A stretch of 15,162 nucleotides of DNA, from NCBI GenBank assembly GCA_029251065.1, contig JAQXEB010000131.1, positions 1 to 15,162 on the forward strand, read 5' to 3'. This document shows, in pieces, positions 1 to 8,074 of the stretch; the stretch's first letter is position 1; each line of letters starts with the position of its first letter. A program made the position numbers and the translations under genes. The notes beneath the pieces are model-generated. The model saw only the letters and a program-made list of their open reading frames with translations. It did not search any database and was not told the origin of the DNA. This DNA is from Luminiphilus sp. GTDB taxonomy: Bacteria > Pseudomonadota > Gammaproteobacteria > Pseudomonadales > Halieaceae.

Positions 1-230
1 CGATACGGGAATTGCATCACCGAAGACGTTACCGAGATTCCCCGCTCTTGCTCCATCGTCATCCAGTCCGATGTGGCGTGAGGCCCGCGCTTTCCTTTAA
101 CCGACCCGGCAACCTGAATCGCAGATCCAAGAAGGAGTAGCTTTTCTGTAATGGTCGTCTTACCTGCATCGGGGTGCGAAATAATGGCGAATGTACGGCG
201 AGCGTTTATCGCATTGTCGGTTTCTGACAT
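1..230 (-). CDS. prfC: Peptide chain release factor 3 (RF3), 5' part only
   Basis: RF3 is a translational GTPase that removes RF1/RF2 from the ribosome after termination. Only the first 76 residues are in the window; the rest lies beyond the left edge. Visible are the G1/P-loop HPDAGKT (residues 19-25) in the RF3-typical context FAIISHPDAGKTTITEKLLL, then SDWMTMEQERGISVTSSVMQ, which holds the switch I/G2 region. These match RF3 rather than EF-G or LepA. The start is ATG at 228-230 with a strong ribosome binding site (TGGAGGACTC) directly before it. It lies 49 bases downstream of lipB on the same strand and has a possible promoter of its own in that gap. Confidence 0.93.
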   Translation of the reverse strand, partial: MSETDNAINARRTFAIISHPDAGKTTITEKLLLLGSAIQVAGSVKGKRGPHATSDWMTMEQERGISVTSSVMQFPY

Positions 231-245
231 GAGTCCTCCAGTGAC

Positions 246-261
246 GCGGCGGATTATGCCA
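246..261 (-). promoter_or_regulatory. Possible extended -10 promoter for prfC
   Basis: On the minus strand, positions 261-253 read TGGCATAAT, which is an extended -10 (TGn followed by CATAAT, 5 of 6 to TATAAT). A start near 246 would give a leader of about 16 bases containing the GGAGG before prfC. No good -35 is seen, which is tolerable for an extended -10. Read-through from lipB is equally possible. Confidence 0.3.
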
Positions 262-279
262 GTTAACGCAGCATCTGTT

Positions 280-891
280 TTATAGAAGCGGAAGATTTGC
301 GCGTAAATGCTGCACTAATTCGTGGGCAACCTGTCCTTGAGAGGGGCAGGCATCCCCTAAAATTCGGGACAACGAGGTGACCTGTAAGCCCGCGTATCCG
401 CAGGGGTTAATACGGCCAAAATGGCTTAAGTCCGGATCGACGTTCAGCGACAACCCATGGTAACTCGACCCCCGGCTGATCTTAAGACCCAGTGCAGCGA
501 TTTTCTCACCCGACACGTACACCCCCGGAGCCTTGGGGTCCGCCAAAGCCTCAATACCGTGCGTCAACAGAAAATCAATAATGGCGCTTTCCAATGCAGA
601 CACCAGCTGCCGGACACCAATCTTCGCACGCCGAATATCGCAGAGCACATAGATCACAATCTGCCCGGGACCATGGTAAGTCACCTGGCCCCCTCGATCG
701 GTTTGAACCACTTCAATGTCGCCCGGTGACAAGAGGTGCTCTTCTTTGCCCGCAATACCCTGCGTGAACACGGGCGGATGCTCTAACACCCACAACTCAT
801 CGGGGGTTTCACTCCCACGCGCTTTTGTAAACGCTTTCATCGCCTCGATCGTCGGACGATAATCTACATTCCCTAAGTTCCGGACAAACAC
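280..891 (-). CDS. lipB: Octanoyl-[acyl-carrier-protein]:protein N-octanoyltransferase LipB
   Basis: LipB moves the octanoyl chain made by fatty-acid synthesis from ACP to a lysine of lipoyl domains and GcvH. This is the first step of de novo lipoate attachment in the cytoplasm. The 203-residue protein has the family signature RGGQVTYHGPGQ (66-77), the catalytic lysine in GEKIAALGLK (K130) and the catalytic cysteine in NPCGY (C164). Its length is normal for the family. The start is GTG at 889-891, three bases after the ybeD stop, so the two genes are almost certainly cotranscribed and perhaps translationally coupled. The usual downstream partner lipA (lipoyl synthase) is not here; prfC follows instead. 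Confidence 0.96.
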   Translation of the reverse strand: MFVRNLGNVDYRPTIEAMKAFTKARGSETPDELWVLEHPPVFTQGIAGKEEHLLSPGDIEVVQTDRGGQVTYHGPGQIVIYVLCDIRRAKIGVRQLVSALESAIIDFLLTHGIEALADPKAPGVYVSGEKIAALGLKISRGSSYHGLSLNVDPDLSHFGRINPCGYAGLQVTSLSRILGDACPSQGQVAHELVQHLRANLPLL

Positions 892-894
892 GGT

Positions 895-1164
895 TTAAAT
901 CACCATCGACACACGACCTGAGGCAACAAGCTCCTTGTGCAACGCCTCCAGTTGGTCCGTTCCTGTGGCCGTAATGGTGAACGTGATCGAGTCGAACGTG
1001 CCCGCACGACTGCTCTTGGTGACAATGTCCTTGTCGATAAGCCCTGTTGTGTGTCGCTCAAAAATTGCTCGAATTGCGGTCGCGTAGTCAGGGGTTGAAC
1101 GCCCCACCACTTTGATCGGATAACGACAGGGAAACTCTATCTTTGGCGCTTCTTTATCCTGCAT
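895..1164 (-). CDS. ybeD: YbeD family protein (DUF493)
   Basis: This is a small 89-residue protein of the DUF493/YbeD family, which has a ferredoxin-like fold similar to ACT-type regulatory domains. Its biochemical role is not established. Visible family features are the N-terminal EFPCRYPIKVVG (residues 10-21) and the C-terminal SITFTITATGTDQLEALHKEL segment ending in VSMVI, which parallel E. coli YbeD. It sits between dacA and lipB, as in E. coli and Pseudomonas. The ATG start is preceded by AGGA six bases upstream. That binding site lies inside a 14-base tandem duplication covering the dacA stop and the ybeD start. A second upstream ATG made by the duplication is out of frame. Confidence 0.92.
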   Translation of the reverse strand: MQDKEAPKIEFPCRYPIKVVGRSTPDYATAIRAIFERHTTGLIDKDIVTKSSRAGTFDSITFTITATGTDQLEALHKELVASGRVSMVI

Positions 1165-1187
1165 AAATCATCCTGCATAAATCATCC
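1156..1187. repeat. 14-base tandem duplication at the dacA/ybeD junction
   Basis: Plus-strand TCCTGCATAAATCA occurs at 1157-1170 and again, identically, at 1171-1184. The period-14 tract spans 1156-1187 (about 2.3 copies). On the coding strand each copy carries an ATG. The inner one is the ybeD start, and the outer one (1178-1176) opens a 13-codon out-of-frame ORF that ends inside ybeD. The dacA stop codon TGA (1184-1182) is also inside the tract. Confidence 0.95.
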
Positions 1188-2354
1188 GACTAAATTCTGA
1201 AACCACAGTATTAATGCATCGAATAAACGCTTAAAAAAGCCGCCACTTGGGACGTCCTCTAGCACTAACAGTGGGGTTTCAAAGAGTACTTCAGCGCCCC
1301 GGACAATACTCACTGTTCCAATTTCATCTCCCCGCGCAAGCGGTGCTTCGAGTTGCTCCAGCGCGACGACCTTTACCACGGCCTCAGTGCGCTCCCGGGG
1401 AACCGTCAACACGACCGACTCTAAGACACCCGCATGGACAAGCTCGCTCGCCCCTTTCCAAACCCGGGGTTCAATTAACGTGACTTCTGCGGAGAGCGGG
1501 CGCAAATTCTGGAAGAAGCGAAAACCGTAGTTTAACAAACTGCTGTTTTCAGAGGCACGTGTTCGCTTGCTCGCACTGCCGAGTACGACCGATACAAGGC
1601 GCATACCCTCGCGTTGCGCCGAGGCGACGAGACCATATCCGGCCTCGCTGGTATACCCAGTCTTCAGGCCATCGACGGATGAGTCAGAACGCAACAGACT
1701 GTTGCGGTTGTATTGCTTAATACCGTTGTAGGTAAAGCTCTGTTCTTTGTAAATCTTGTAATGCTCAGGATGATTATTAATTAATGCGACCGAGAGTGTT
1801 GCAAGGTCTCGGGCGGTTGTTCTGTGCTCGGGGTGAGGCAAGCCGTGAGGGTTTCGGTAGGTAGTATTATCCAGCCCAAGCTCGTCCGCCAGCTGATTCA
1901 TGACATCGACAAAACTAGCCTCCGTCCCAGCAAGGTGCTCGGCCACAGCGACCGATGCATCGTTTCCCGAAGAAATCACGACACCTCGCTCCAGATCCGC
2001 AAGACTGACCGGTTTCCCAGGCTCAATCCACATTAAGGATGACCCTTTGAAAGTGGGATTTTGTGACCAAGCGGTTCGACTGACCGAAATAATATCACTC
2101 AGAGAGGCACGTCCTGAGTCGACCTCGTCTGCGAGCACATAACCGGTCATGATCTTGGTTAAGCTTGCGGGCGGGAGGGATAAATCGCCCTTATGGTCGA
2201 CCAACACCTTTCCGGTACTCGCATCCACAAGGAAGTAAGCATCTGCCGGCAGTTTTGGCGGTGGTGGTACTGCGGCCATCGCCGACGGCATACACAGCGC
2301 TAAGCCCCAAGCCAACAAAAATCGAAAGTTACTCAACCGCATCATTTCCTTCAT
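1182..2354 (-). CDS. dacA: D-alanyl-D-alanine carboxypeptidase (PBP5/PBP6 family)
   Basis: This periplasmic peptidase (family S11) trims the terminal D-Ala from peptidoglycan pentapeptides and so limits cross-linking. Counted from the ATG chosen here (390 residues), the active-site motifs are SLTK (64-67, nucleophile Ser), SGN (129-131) and KTG (231-233). An N-terminal signal peptide ends near AMA-A (about residue 27). A C-terminal beta-sandwich domain is followed by an amphipathic helix (FFKRLFDALILWFQNLVG) that fits the membrane anchor of this family. The open frame extends to a GTG at 2378, but the extra eight residues do not resemble a signal peptide. ATGs at 2345 and 2342 are also possible starts. 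It lies between rlpA and ybeD, as in E. coli and Pseudomonas (there often named dacC). Confidence 0.93.
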   Translation of the reverse strand: MKEMMRLSNFRFLLAWGLALCMPSAMAAVPPPPKLPADAYFLVDASTGKVLVDHKGDLSLPPASLTKIMTGYVLADEVDSGRASLSDIISVSRTAWSQNPTFKGSSLMWIEPGKPVSLADLERGVVISSGNDASVAVAEHLAGTEASFVDVMNQLADELGLDNTTYRNPHGLPHPEHRTTARDLATLSVALINNHPEHYKIYKEQSFTYNGIKQYNRNSLLRSDSSVDGLKTGYTSEAGYGLVASAQREGMRLVSVVLGSASKRTRASENSSLLNYGFRFFQNLRPLSAEVTLIEPRVWKGASELVHAGVLESVVLTVPRERTEAVVKVVALEQLEAPLARGDEIGTVSIVRGAEVLFETPLLVLEDVPSGGFFKRLFDALILWFQNLVG

Positions 2355-2406
2355 CCTACTGCCCCAATCCCAGCGCACTAGTGTACCAACTCAACGCCCA
2401 AACCGC

Positions 2407-3180
2407 TCAAGGCAAACGCCGCCCCTTGGGCAAACCATTTTGATCCAAGAGCGCCTGAACATCATCCAGATCTTCGGCTTTCCCAACCGGGCCTAAGCGA
2501 ACACGATAAACCTCGTCCGCGCCCTCTTTAACGGTCGTCACCTCCACCAAGATATCGCTGCCGATCGCCGCACGTACATTGCGCGCAATCGAATCCGCCG
2601 CCGCCATACTTTGATACGCACCCACCTGAAGTCGACGATAGCCCTTCCCGTGATGCTCACGCCAATCGTCTCTTCCCACCATGTCGATGTGCTCCAGACG
2701 AACCCTCGCCGTGCCCTGCTGATCAAAACCCAAGCGGACAGCCGCGCCATAGGAGAGATCAATGAGACGATCGTCGACAAAAGGACCGCGATCGTTAACT
2801 CGAACGATCATGGACGTCCCGTTGTCTAAATTTGTCACGCGCAGGTAGGAGGGTAACGGAAGGGTTTTGTGAGCTGCCGTCGCTTTATAGACATCGAACC
2901 TCTCGCCGTTGGACGTCGCACGGCCTTGGAACTTCATACCGTACCAGGACGCTATTCCCTCCTCTGTATAGCCTTTAGCACTAACCATCACCGCATACTG
3001 CTGACCAAAAACCTCATACGGGCTTTTGTTTCCGACAGGTAAAATAGGATCTGCCGTTGGCACAGCGTCGAGCACGGCAGCCGCTGAAATCGGGGGCGGC
3101 TGATAATCTGAAATAACTGGGGGAGCGCCGCGGCAACTCACTAAAAAAACAAGTGCAAGCGCCGCGTAACCGCCTTTCAC
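2407..3180 (-). CDS. rlpA: Septal-ring lytic transglycosylase RlpA, lipoprotein with SPOR domain
   Basis: RlpA is an outer-membrane lipoprotein. In Pseudomonas it cleaves denuded glycan strands and helps separate daughter cells. The GTG start at 3180-3178 gives 257 residues that open with a short lipoprotein signal ending in the lipobox LVSC (Cys16). The double-psi beta-barrel domain spans about 74-163 and includes GIASWYG, H104 in AAHKTLPLPS, and NDRGPF (129-134) with its conserved Asp. A SPOR domain (about 180-255) should bind denuded septal peptidoglycan. The open frame extends upstream to 3285, but that stretch overlaps mltB and has no lipobox context. The chosen GTG overlaps the mltB stop as GTGA, a typical coupled junction. 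Confidence 0.93.
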   Translation of the reverse strand: MKGGYAALALVFLVSCRGAPPVISDYQPPPISAAAVLDAVPTADPILPVGNKSPYEVFGQQYAVMVSAKGYTEEGIASWYGMKFQGRATSNGERFDVYKATAAHKTLPLPSYLRVTNLDNGTSMIVRVNDRGPFVDDRLIDLSYGAAVRLGFDQQGTARVRLEHIDMVGRDDWREHHGKGYRRLQVGAYQSMAAADSIARNVRAAIGSDILVEVTTVKEGADEVYRVRLGPVGKAEDLDDVQALLDQNGLPKGRRLP

Positions 3181-4148
3181 AACATGCGTGCCCGAAGTGC
3201 CCCGCTGAGCTGATGCACCGCCATCGCGTACATGGCGCTGTGATTGTAACGAGTGATCACGTAAAAGTTGTGAAGGCCCACCCAATATTCATCGCCCTGC
3301 TTTCCCTCAAATTTAATCGGGGTAACCAACGCGTTCCCAGTCACCTCTTGAAGAGGGACAAGGCCTTGCTGGGCAACCTCAGCAATACTCATCTTGGGCT
3401 TCAATCCGGCATCAAATAGGGAGGCATCGCCTGTGAAACTCGCAGCAGTGATAACGTCCTCGCCCGGCCTCCACCCATGAGCCACAAAATAATTCGCTAC
3501 ACTCATGATCGCATCTTGGGGATTGGTCCAAATATCGATCACGCCATCACCTTCGAAGTCTTTGGCGTATGCCTGATAACTCGATGGCATGAATTGGCCC
3601 AGACCCATAGCGCCGGCATAAGACCCCTTGAGCTCACCCACAGGCAGCTCGCCTCGGTAGGCCAGCTCCAAAAAGATCTCGAGTTCTTTGGTAAAGAACT
3701 TGGAACGGCGGGGATAATCGAACGCGAGTGTTGAAAGCGCATCAACTACACGATAACTCCCTGTGATGCGCCCGTAGTAAGTTTCAACGCCAATAATCGC
3801 GACAATGATCTCCGCAGGCACGCCAGTTTCGGCTGAAACACGGTCGAGCGCAGCCCGATTGGACTGCCAAAACGCCACGCCCTCTTGAGTACGTCGGTCA
3901 GTTAAAAAGATATCTTGGTAGGCTGACCACGGCTTACTCTTCTCAGCAGGACGCGCGATTGCCTTGAGAATACTGTCTTGTTTTGTCGCTTCAGCAAGCA
4001 CCGCATCGATCCACGAGCGATCGACACCGCGTGCCGACACGCGATCAGCAAGGGCCGCGGCGCTCGGATGACTGCTGTAATCTGCGACAGCACTCATAGG
4101 TACAACGCCCATTAAGACCGCCAATAAAAATCCCGTTTGTCGAATCAC
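3177..4148 (-). CDS. mltB: Membrane-bound lytic murein transglycosylase B family protein
   Basis: This enzyme cleaves peptidoglycan glycan strands to 1,6-anhydromuramyl products. The 323-residue protein has the MltB catalytic glutamate in IIGVETYYGR (E122), followed by GAMGLGQFMPSSY (179-191) and the EGDGVIDIWTNPQDAI segment typical of family 3 (SltB/MltB) enzymes. The N-terminus is a signal peptide with an AVA-D cleavage site (22/23) and no lipobox cysteine. The protein therefore looks soluble in the periplasm, unlike the E. coli MltB lipoprotein. The start is GTG at 4148-4146 with GGAGG five bases upstream. It sits between rodA and rlpA, which couples a glycan-cutting enzyme to the elongation machinery genes. 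Confidence 0.94.
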   Translation of the reverse strand: MIRQTGFLLAVLMGVVPMSAVADYSSHPSAAALADRVSARGVDRSWIDAVLAEATKQDSILKAIARPAEKSKPWSAYQDIFLTDRRTQEGVAFWQSNRAALDRVSAETGVPAEIIVAIIGVETYYGRITGSYRVVDALSTLAFDYPRRSKFFTKELEIFLELAYRGELPVGELKGSYAGAMGLGQFMPSSYQAYAKDFEGDGVIDIWTNPQDAIMSVANYFVAHGWRPGEDVITAASFTGDASLFDAGLKPKMSIAEVAQQGLVPLQEVTGNALVTPIKFEGKQGDEYWVGLHNFYVITRYNHSAMYAMAVHQLSGALRARML

Positions 4149-4203
4149 TTTCCCCTCCGCTCCCAGTTAAAGCATTTTTGTACTTACCATCAGGTTGCCG
4201 CCG

Positions 4204-5352
4204 TTATCGCATCGCCTGTGTTACCGAATGTTCGGTTGAAATGGCCATTAACATGCCAAACGCAATCATCATAGACACCATGGCAGTTCCGCCCCAACTC
4301 ACCATAGGCAAGGGAACACCCACGACGGGTAACAGTCCAGAAACCATACCAAGATTAACGATGAGCCCAAAAAAGAACGTCGCAATTAAAGCGCCTGCAA
4401 GGAGTCGCGCGAAGCTAGACTGCGCCTGCCACGAAATAATGAGCCCGCGCACCAAAATAATGGCATAGAGCAAAAAGAGTAATGCCACACCGCGAAACCC
4501 GAACTCCTCGGCCAGTACGGCGATAATGAAGTCGGTGTGTCCCTCAGGCAGAAAATCCAACTGCGCTTGACTCCCTTGTGTCCAACCTAGCCCTTCCCAT
4601 CCCCCAGAACCAATCGCCGTTTTAGATTGAATAATATTCCATCCGGCACCCAGTCGATCGGACTCCGGGTTGAACAAGGTCAGCACTCGTTGCTTTTGAT
4701 AATCCTTCAGGACGAACAGCCACGCGGGCCAAATCGACAGGCCTGTCAAAAACAACATCGACAGAATATAGCGCCACTGAATGCCTGCCATGAAGATCAC
4801 CGACAACCCACTGATAGCAACCAATAAGGATGTCCCCAGGTCAGGCTGTCCAAGAATCAATAGTGAGGGCAGCGCAACCATCAGAAATGCAATCAATAGT
4901 TCACGTCGCGCAGGGGATAACGCTTTTTTTGATAGCCACCAGGCCACCGCGAGCGGCATTGCTACTTTCATCACCTCTGACGGCTGAAATCGAATGAAAC
5001 CAAGATCCAACCATCGTTGAGCGCCTTTTGCACCGACACCAAAGAACGCGACACCCATCAACAACGCGACCGTGATCGAAAAAATATAAGGGGATACCCC
5101 TTTTAATGTGGCCACCTTCAACTGCGCAGTGACCAGGAGGACAAAAAAAGCTACGCCCAGATTACGAATTTGCGTCATCAACATTGTGTCGGATTGACCA
5201 CTTGCGCTGTAGAGAACAAACAACCCGCTCACACTGAGTGCAACCAGTGGGAGGAGGAGCCAGGGGTCAATGTGAAGCGCATGCAAAATGCGCGTGCGCG
5301 ATCCAAGTTCGCGAGACGACACGTGCGCGTTGCGGGAAAAATCATTGCTCAT
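4204..5352 (-). CDS. rodA: Rod-shape determining SEDS glycosyltransferase RodA
   Basis: RodA is a polytopic inner-membrane SEDS protein that polymerises lipid II into glycan strands with PBP2 during elongation. The 382-residue product has about ten hydrophobic segments. SEDS motifs visible are GAKGAQRWLDLGFIRFQPSE (108-127), QPDLGTS (169-175), DYQKQRV (217-223), and LPEGHTDF (268-275). D274 in HTDF corresponds to the essential Asp262 of E. coli RodA by simple length offset. GVPLPMVSWGG (345-355) is near the C-terminus. The ATG overlaps the 3' end of mrdA by 11 bases, so synthesis of the two partners is likely coupled. The N-terminus is about 12 residues longer than in E. coli. Confidence 0.97.
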   Translation of the reverse strand: MSNDFSRNAHVSSRELGSRTRILHALHIDPWLLLPLVALSVSGLFVLYSASGQSDTMLMTQIRNLGVAFFVLLVTAQLKVATLKGVSPYIFSITVALLMGVAFFGVGAKGAQRWLDLGFIRFQPSEVMKVAMPLAVAWWLSKKALSPARRELLIAFLMVALPSLLILGQPDLGTSLLVAISGLSVIFMAGIQWRYILSMLFLTGLSIWPAWLFVLKDYQKQRVLTLFNPESDRLGAGWNIIQSKTAIGSGGWEGLGWTQGSQAQLDFLPEGHTDFIIAVLAEEFGFRGVALLFLLYAIILVRGLIISWQAQSSFARLLAGALIATFFFGLIVNLGMVSGLLPVVGVPLPMVSWGGTAMVSMMIAFGMLMAISTEHSVTQAMR

Positions 5353-7186
5353 TTTGTTTCATCCAGTAATCGAGCATGGCTCGCGCCACAGGATATGCGG
5401 CGCTGCCACCCCCTGTATTTTCGGTTAAAACCGCAACTACAATCTCAGGATTATCTGCAGGCGCAAACCCGATAAACCAACCATGCTCGCGCTGGTATTC
5501 TGACAAAATAGCCTCATCATAGGTGGCGTCTTGAGCAATACCGACCACCTGCGCGGTGCCCGTCTTTCCCGCAACGCTATAGGTGATTCCCGTGCGCATT
5601 CCAGCAGCAGTTCCGCGGGGTGAAAACACCGCATCGACCATGCCTGCAACGACCTCGTTCCAGTAGTCTGCTGGCGCAGTAACGTCAAGCAACGGCTCGA
5701 GCGGCAGTGCAACCCCCGCAACCGAGGCGACTAATTTGGGTTTATAAGCAGTTCCACGGGTTGCCAAGGCGCTGGTCGCCACCGCCAATTGCAGGGGCGT
5801 TGCCAGCATGTAGCCCTGACCAATACCGACAATCAACGTTTCACCGCCGTACCAATTGCTGCCGATCACTCGTTTTTTCCACTCGGAACTAGGCAATATG
5901 CCTCGCTTTTCGCTGGGTAGGTCGACACCCGTTAAACTTCCGATACCAAAACCATCGAGCGATTCGGCAAGTGCGTCAATGCCCAGCCGATGCGCGAGAT
6001 CGTAGAAATAAACATCACAGGACTGCGCGATTGACTCCCTTAAATTCATGTCGTCCGCATGCCCCGTACCGCGCAGGCGGAGAATCCAATCGCGGTATTT
6101 GCGAGGGTCCCCCGGAAGCGAGTACCAGCCCGGGTCCGCGATGCGCGTATCAATACTAATCACATTTTGGTTTAGGCCCTGAAGGCCCAGCATGGGTTTA
6201 ATAGTTGATGCCGGCGGGTATTGACCCTGAATCACGCGATTAAGCAGTGGTGAGTCGCGCGAGTCTCGTAACACCGCGTAATCGTCAAAACTGATGCCGT
6301 TGACGAACTTATTAGGGTCGTATCGCGGGTTTGAAAAGGCCGCCAAAATACCGCCATTGGTGGGGTCGATCGCCACCACCGCACCGCGCATGTCACCCAT
6401 TGCTTGAGCCACGGTTCTCTGCAGTCCAAGATCAAGGTGCAAGGAGAGCTCAGATCCGGCAATCGGCTCAATCCGATCAATGACGTCCAGTTCGACGCCA
6501 CGAGCATTAGTTTCTACTCGACTAACACCCAGCCCACCTTTGAGGACGTCTTCGTAATAGGCCTCAAGTCCGACTTTGCCAATGTGGGTAATCCCACGAT
6601 ATTCGTCTTTTTTTGTGTCATCGACATCGTCAATGCCAATGCGGCCAACGTAGCCGAGCGCATGACCCACGAGGTCCCCCTCGGGGTAAAAACGGGTCAA
6701 TTCCGATGCCACAGACACCCCAGATAAGCGATGCTTATTCACCGCAATCAGGGCACGATCTTCATCCGAGAGTCGATACTTAATGGGGACCGGGCTCATG
6801 GCTCGGCGACGTTTCCGCGCGTCTAAAAAAAGCGCAACGTCTTGATCAGACAGACCTAGGAGATCGCGCAAGGTGGTTAGCGTTTGTGCTAAATCATCAG
6901 CGCGCTCAGGCGTAATCGCGAGCGTAAACGAGGGTTGGTTTATAGCAAGAAGACTTCCATTTCGATCGACAATAACACCACGTGTTGGCGCAACGGTTCG
7001 AACAGCAATACGATTTCGATCAGACTGGGCGCGATATTGATCGTTTTGGAGGACCTGTAGAACGAAGTAGCGGTACAACAGTCCAACCATGATCACCAGC
7101 ATCATCAGCGCCAACACGACAATTCGCCCGTGAATGATGCGAGTTTCGCGTGCCCAATCCTGCATCTGGTTTAGCTGACGTACCAT
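5342..7186 (-). CDS. mrdA: Penicillin-binding protein 2, elongation-specific transpeptidase
   Basis: PBP2 is a class B penicillin-binding protein that cross-links new peptidoglycan along the side wall together with RodA. The 614-residue protein has one N-terminal transmembrane segment (about 22-42), then the pedestal domain with APTRGVIVDRNG (66-77). The transpeptidase domain carries the active-site STIK (327-330), SCD (389-391) in the position of the SxN/SxD motif, and KTG (541-543) followed by TAQV. These are all the expected catalytic motifs, and the length is close to E. coli PBP2. The ATG is preceded by AGGA about ten bases upstream. A 48-base gap separates it from rlmH, and its 3' end overlaps rodA. 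Confidence 0.97.
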   Translation of the reverse strand: MVRQLNQMQDWARETRIIHGRIVVLALMMLVIMVGLLYRYFVLQVLQNDQYRAQSDRNRIAVRTVAPTRGVIVDRNGSLLAINQPSFTLAITPERADDLAQTLTTLRDLLGLSDQDVALFLDARKRRRAMSPVPIKYRLSDEDRALIAVNKHRLSGVSVASELTRFYPEGDLVGHALGYVGRIGIDDVDDTKKDEYRGITHIGKVGLEAYYEDVLKGGLGVSRVETNARGVELDVIDRIEPIAGSELSLHLDLGLQRTVAQAMGDMRGAVVAIDPTNGGILAAFSNPRYDPNKFVNGISFDDYAVLRDSRDSPLLNRVIQGQYPPASTIKPMLGLQGLNQNVISIDTRIADPGWYSLPGDPRKYRDWILRLRGTGHADDMNLRESIAQSCDVYFYDLAHRLGIDALAESLDGFGIGSLTGVDLPSEKRGILPSSEWKKRVIGSNWYGGETLIVGIGQGYMLATPLQLAVATSALATRGTAYKPKLVASVAGVALPLEPLLDVTAPADYWNEVVAGMVDAVFSPRGTAAGMRTGITYSVAGKTGTAQVVGIAQDATYDEAILSEYQREHGWFIGFAPADNPEIVVAVLTENTGGGSAAYPVARAMLDYWMKQNEQ

Positions 7187-7234
7187 TAAGATTCAATCCT
7201 GCGACCCGACATCACTCTGCCATACGCATTCTTT

Positions 7235-7696
7235 TTACGCTCGATGATAAGGGTGTCCCGCATTAATAGACCACGCCCGATAAAGCTGCTCTGCAAGAAT
7301 CACCCGTACTAGGGGATGTGGCAAGGTGATGCGTCCCAGGGACCATCGCGCGACGGCCCGCGCCTTGAGTGTCGGATGCAGCCCGTCAGGGCCTCCAATA
7401 ATGAAGGCAACCTTTGTCCCTTCGGCCTGCCAGGAGGACAGTGCGTCAGCAATACTTTCAGTGGACACGGACTTCCCATCGATATCTAACGCCACAATAA
7501 GCTCTTGGGGCTTTAACCGCCGCTCAATCGCTGAGGCTTCATCCAGCATACGAAGCTCTGCAGTATCGCGGGTGCGTTTCGACGCGGAAAGCTCTACCCA
7601 CTCAACCGATAACTCTCGTGGCATGCGCTTGAGATACTCATCAGAGCCCTCGGTCACCCAACCGGGCATACGGGTGCCGATGGCAATGACACGCAT
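7235..7696 (-). CDS. rlmH: 23S rRNA pseudouridine-1915 N3-methyltransferase RlmH
   Basis: RlmH is a SPOUT-class, SAM-dependent methyltransferase that methylates pseudouridine 1915 in helix 69 of 23S rRNA, acting on assembled 70S ribosomes. The 153-residue protein is full length. It has the knot-forming motif FIIGGPDGL (98-106), TLPHPLVRVILAEQLYRAWS (124-143), and the conserved C-terminus HPYHR (148-152). The start is ATG three bases after the rsfS stop, and the rsfS-rlmH-mrdA order is the standard one in gammaproteobacteria. Confidence 0.97.
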   Translation of the reverse strand: MRVIAIGTRMPGWVTEGSDEYLKRMPRELSVEWVELSASKRTRDTAELRMLDEASAIERRLKPQELIVALDIDGKSVSTESIADALSSWQAEGTKVAFIIGGPDGLHPTLKARAVARWSLGRITLPHPLVRVILAEQLYRAWSINAGHPYHRA

Positions 7697-7699
7697 GGG

Positions 7700-8074
7700 T
7701 CAGTTCCAGACCTCGGAGCCGTAGTCTTGCGGTGCAGTCAGTTCGGGCTCGCCCGACCAGAGTCGCTCCAAATCATAAAAACTGCGTGCAGCAGGCTGCA
7801 TGACGTGAACGACCACGTCACCCAAATCCACCAACACCCAGTCTGCATCGCGTTCTCCTTCAACACCCAAGGGAAAACAACCGGCCTCCTTCGCCTTGAC
7901 CACCACGTTATCGGCCAGCGACTTTACATGGCGAGAGGAATTGCCACTGGCGACGACAAGGAAGTCCGTCACGGAGCTTAAGTCACGTACATCCACAATT
8001 TTGGTGTCAACGGCTTTGAGATCATCGAGGGCATCGACCACGAGGTCGGTGATGGTAGAGTCTATCGGGGTCAA
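7700..8074 (-). CDS. rsfS: Ribosomal silencing factor RsfS
   Basis: RsfS (RsfA/YbeB) binds uL14 on the 50S subunit and blocks joining with 30S when nutrients are scarce. The 124-residue product shows the DUF143 landmarks GNSSRHV (44-50), GVEGE (70-74), DADWVLVDLGDVVVHVM (76-92) and YDLERLW (100-106). It has a C-terminal tail of about 18 residues compared with E. coli. The chosen start is TTG at 8074-8072. It overlaps the nadD stop as TTGA and has GAGG seven bases upstream. The family alignment needs the residues between this TTG and the next candidate (a GTG at codon 12), which supports the TTG. Confidence 0.93.
   Translation of the reverse strand: MTPIDSTITDLVVDALDDLKAVDTKIVDVRDLSSVTDFLVVASGNSSRHVKSLADNVVVKAKEAGCFPLGVEGERDADWVLVDLGDVVVHVMQPAARSFYDLERLWSGEPELTAPQDYGSEVWN

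Noticed and set aside
1139..1178. The 13-codon ORF from the outer ATG as a real leader peptide for ybeD
   Set aside because: It arises mechanically from the tandem duplication, has a weaker binding site than ybeD, and encodes nothing suggestive such as repeated codons for one amino acid.
3181..3285. Longer RlpA start at 3285
   Set aside because: The extra 35 residues lie in the mltB coding frame overlap, are not signal-like and would bury the lipobox. The GTG at 3180 fits much better.
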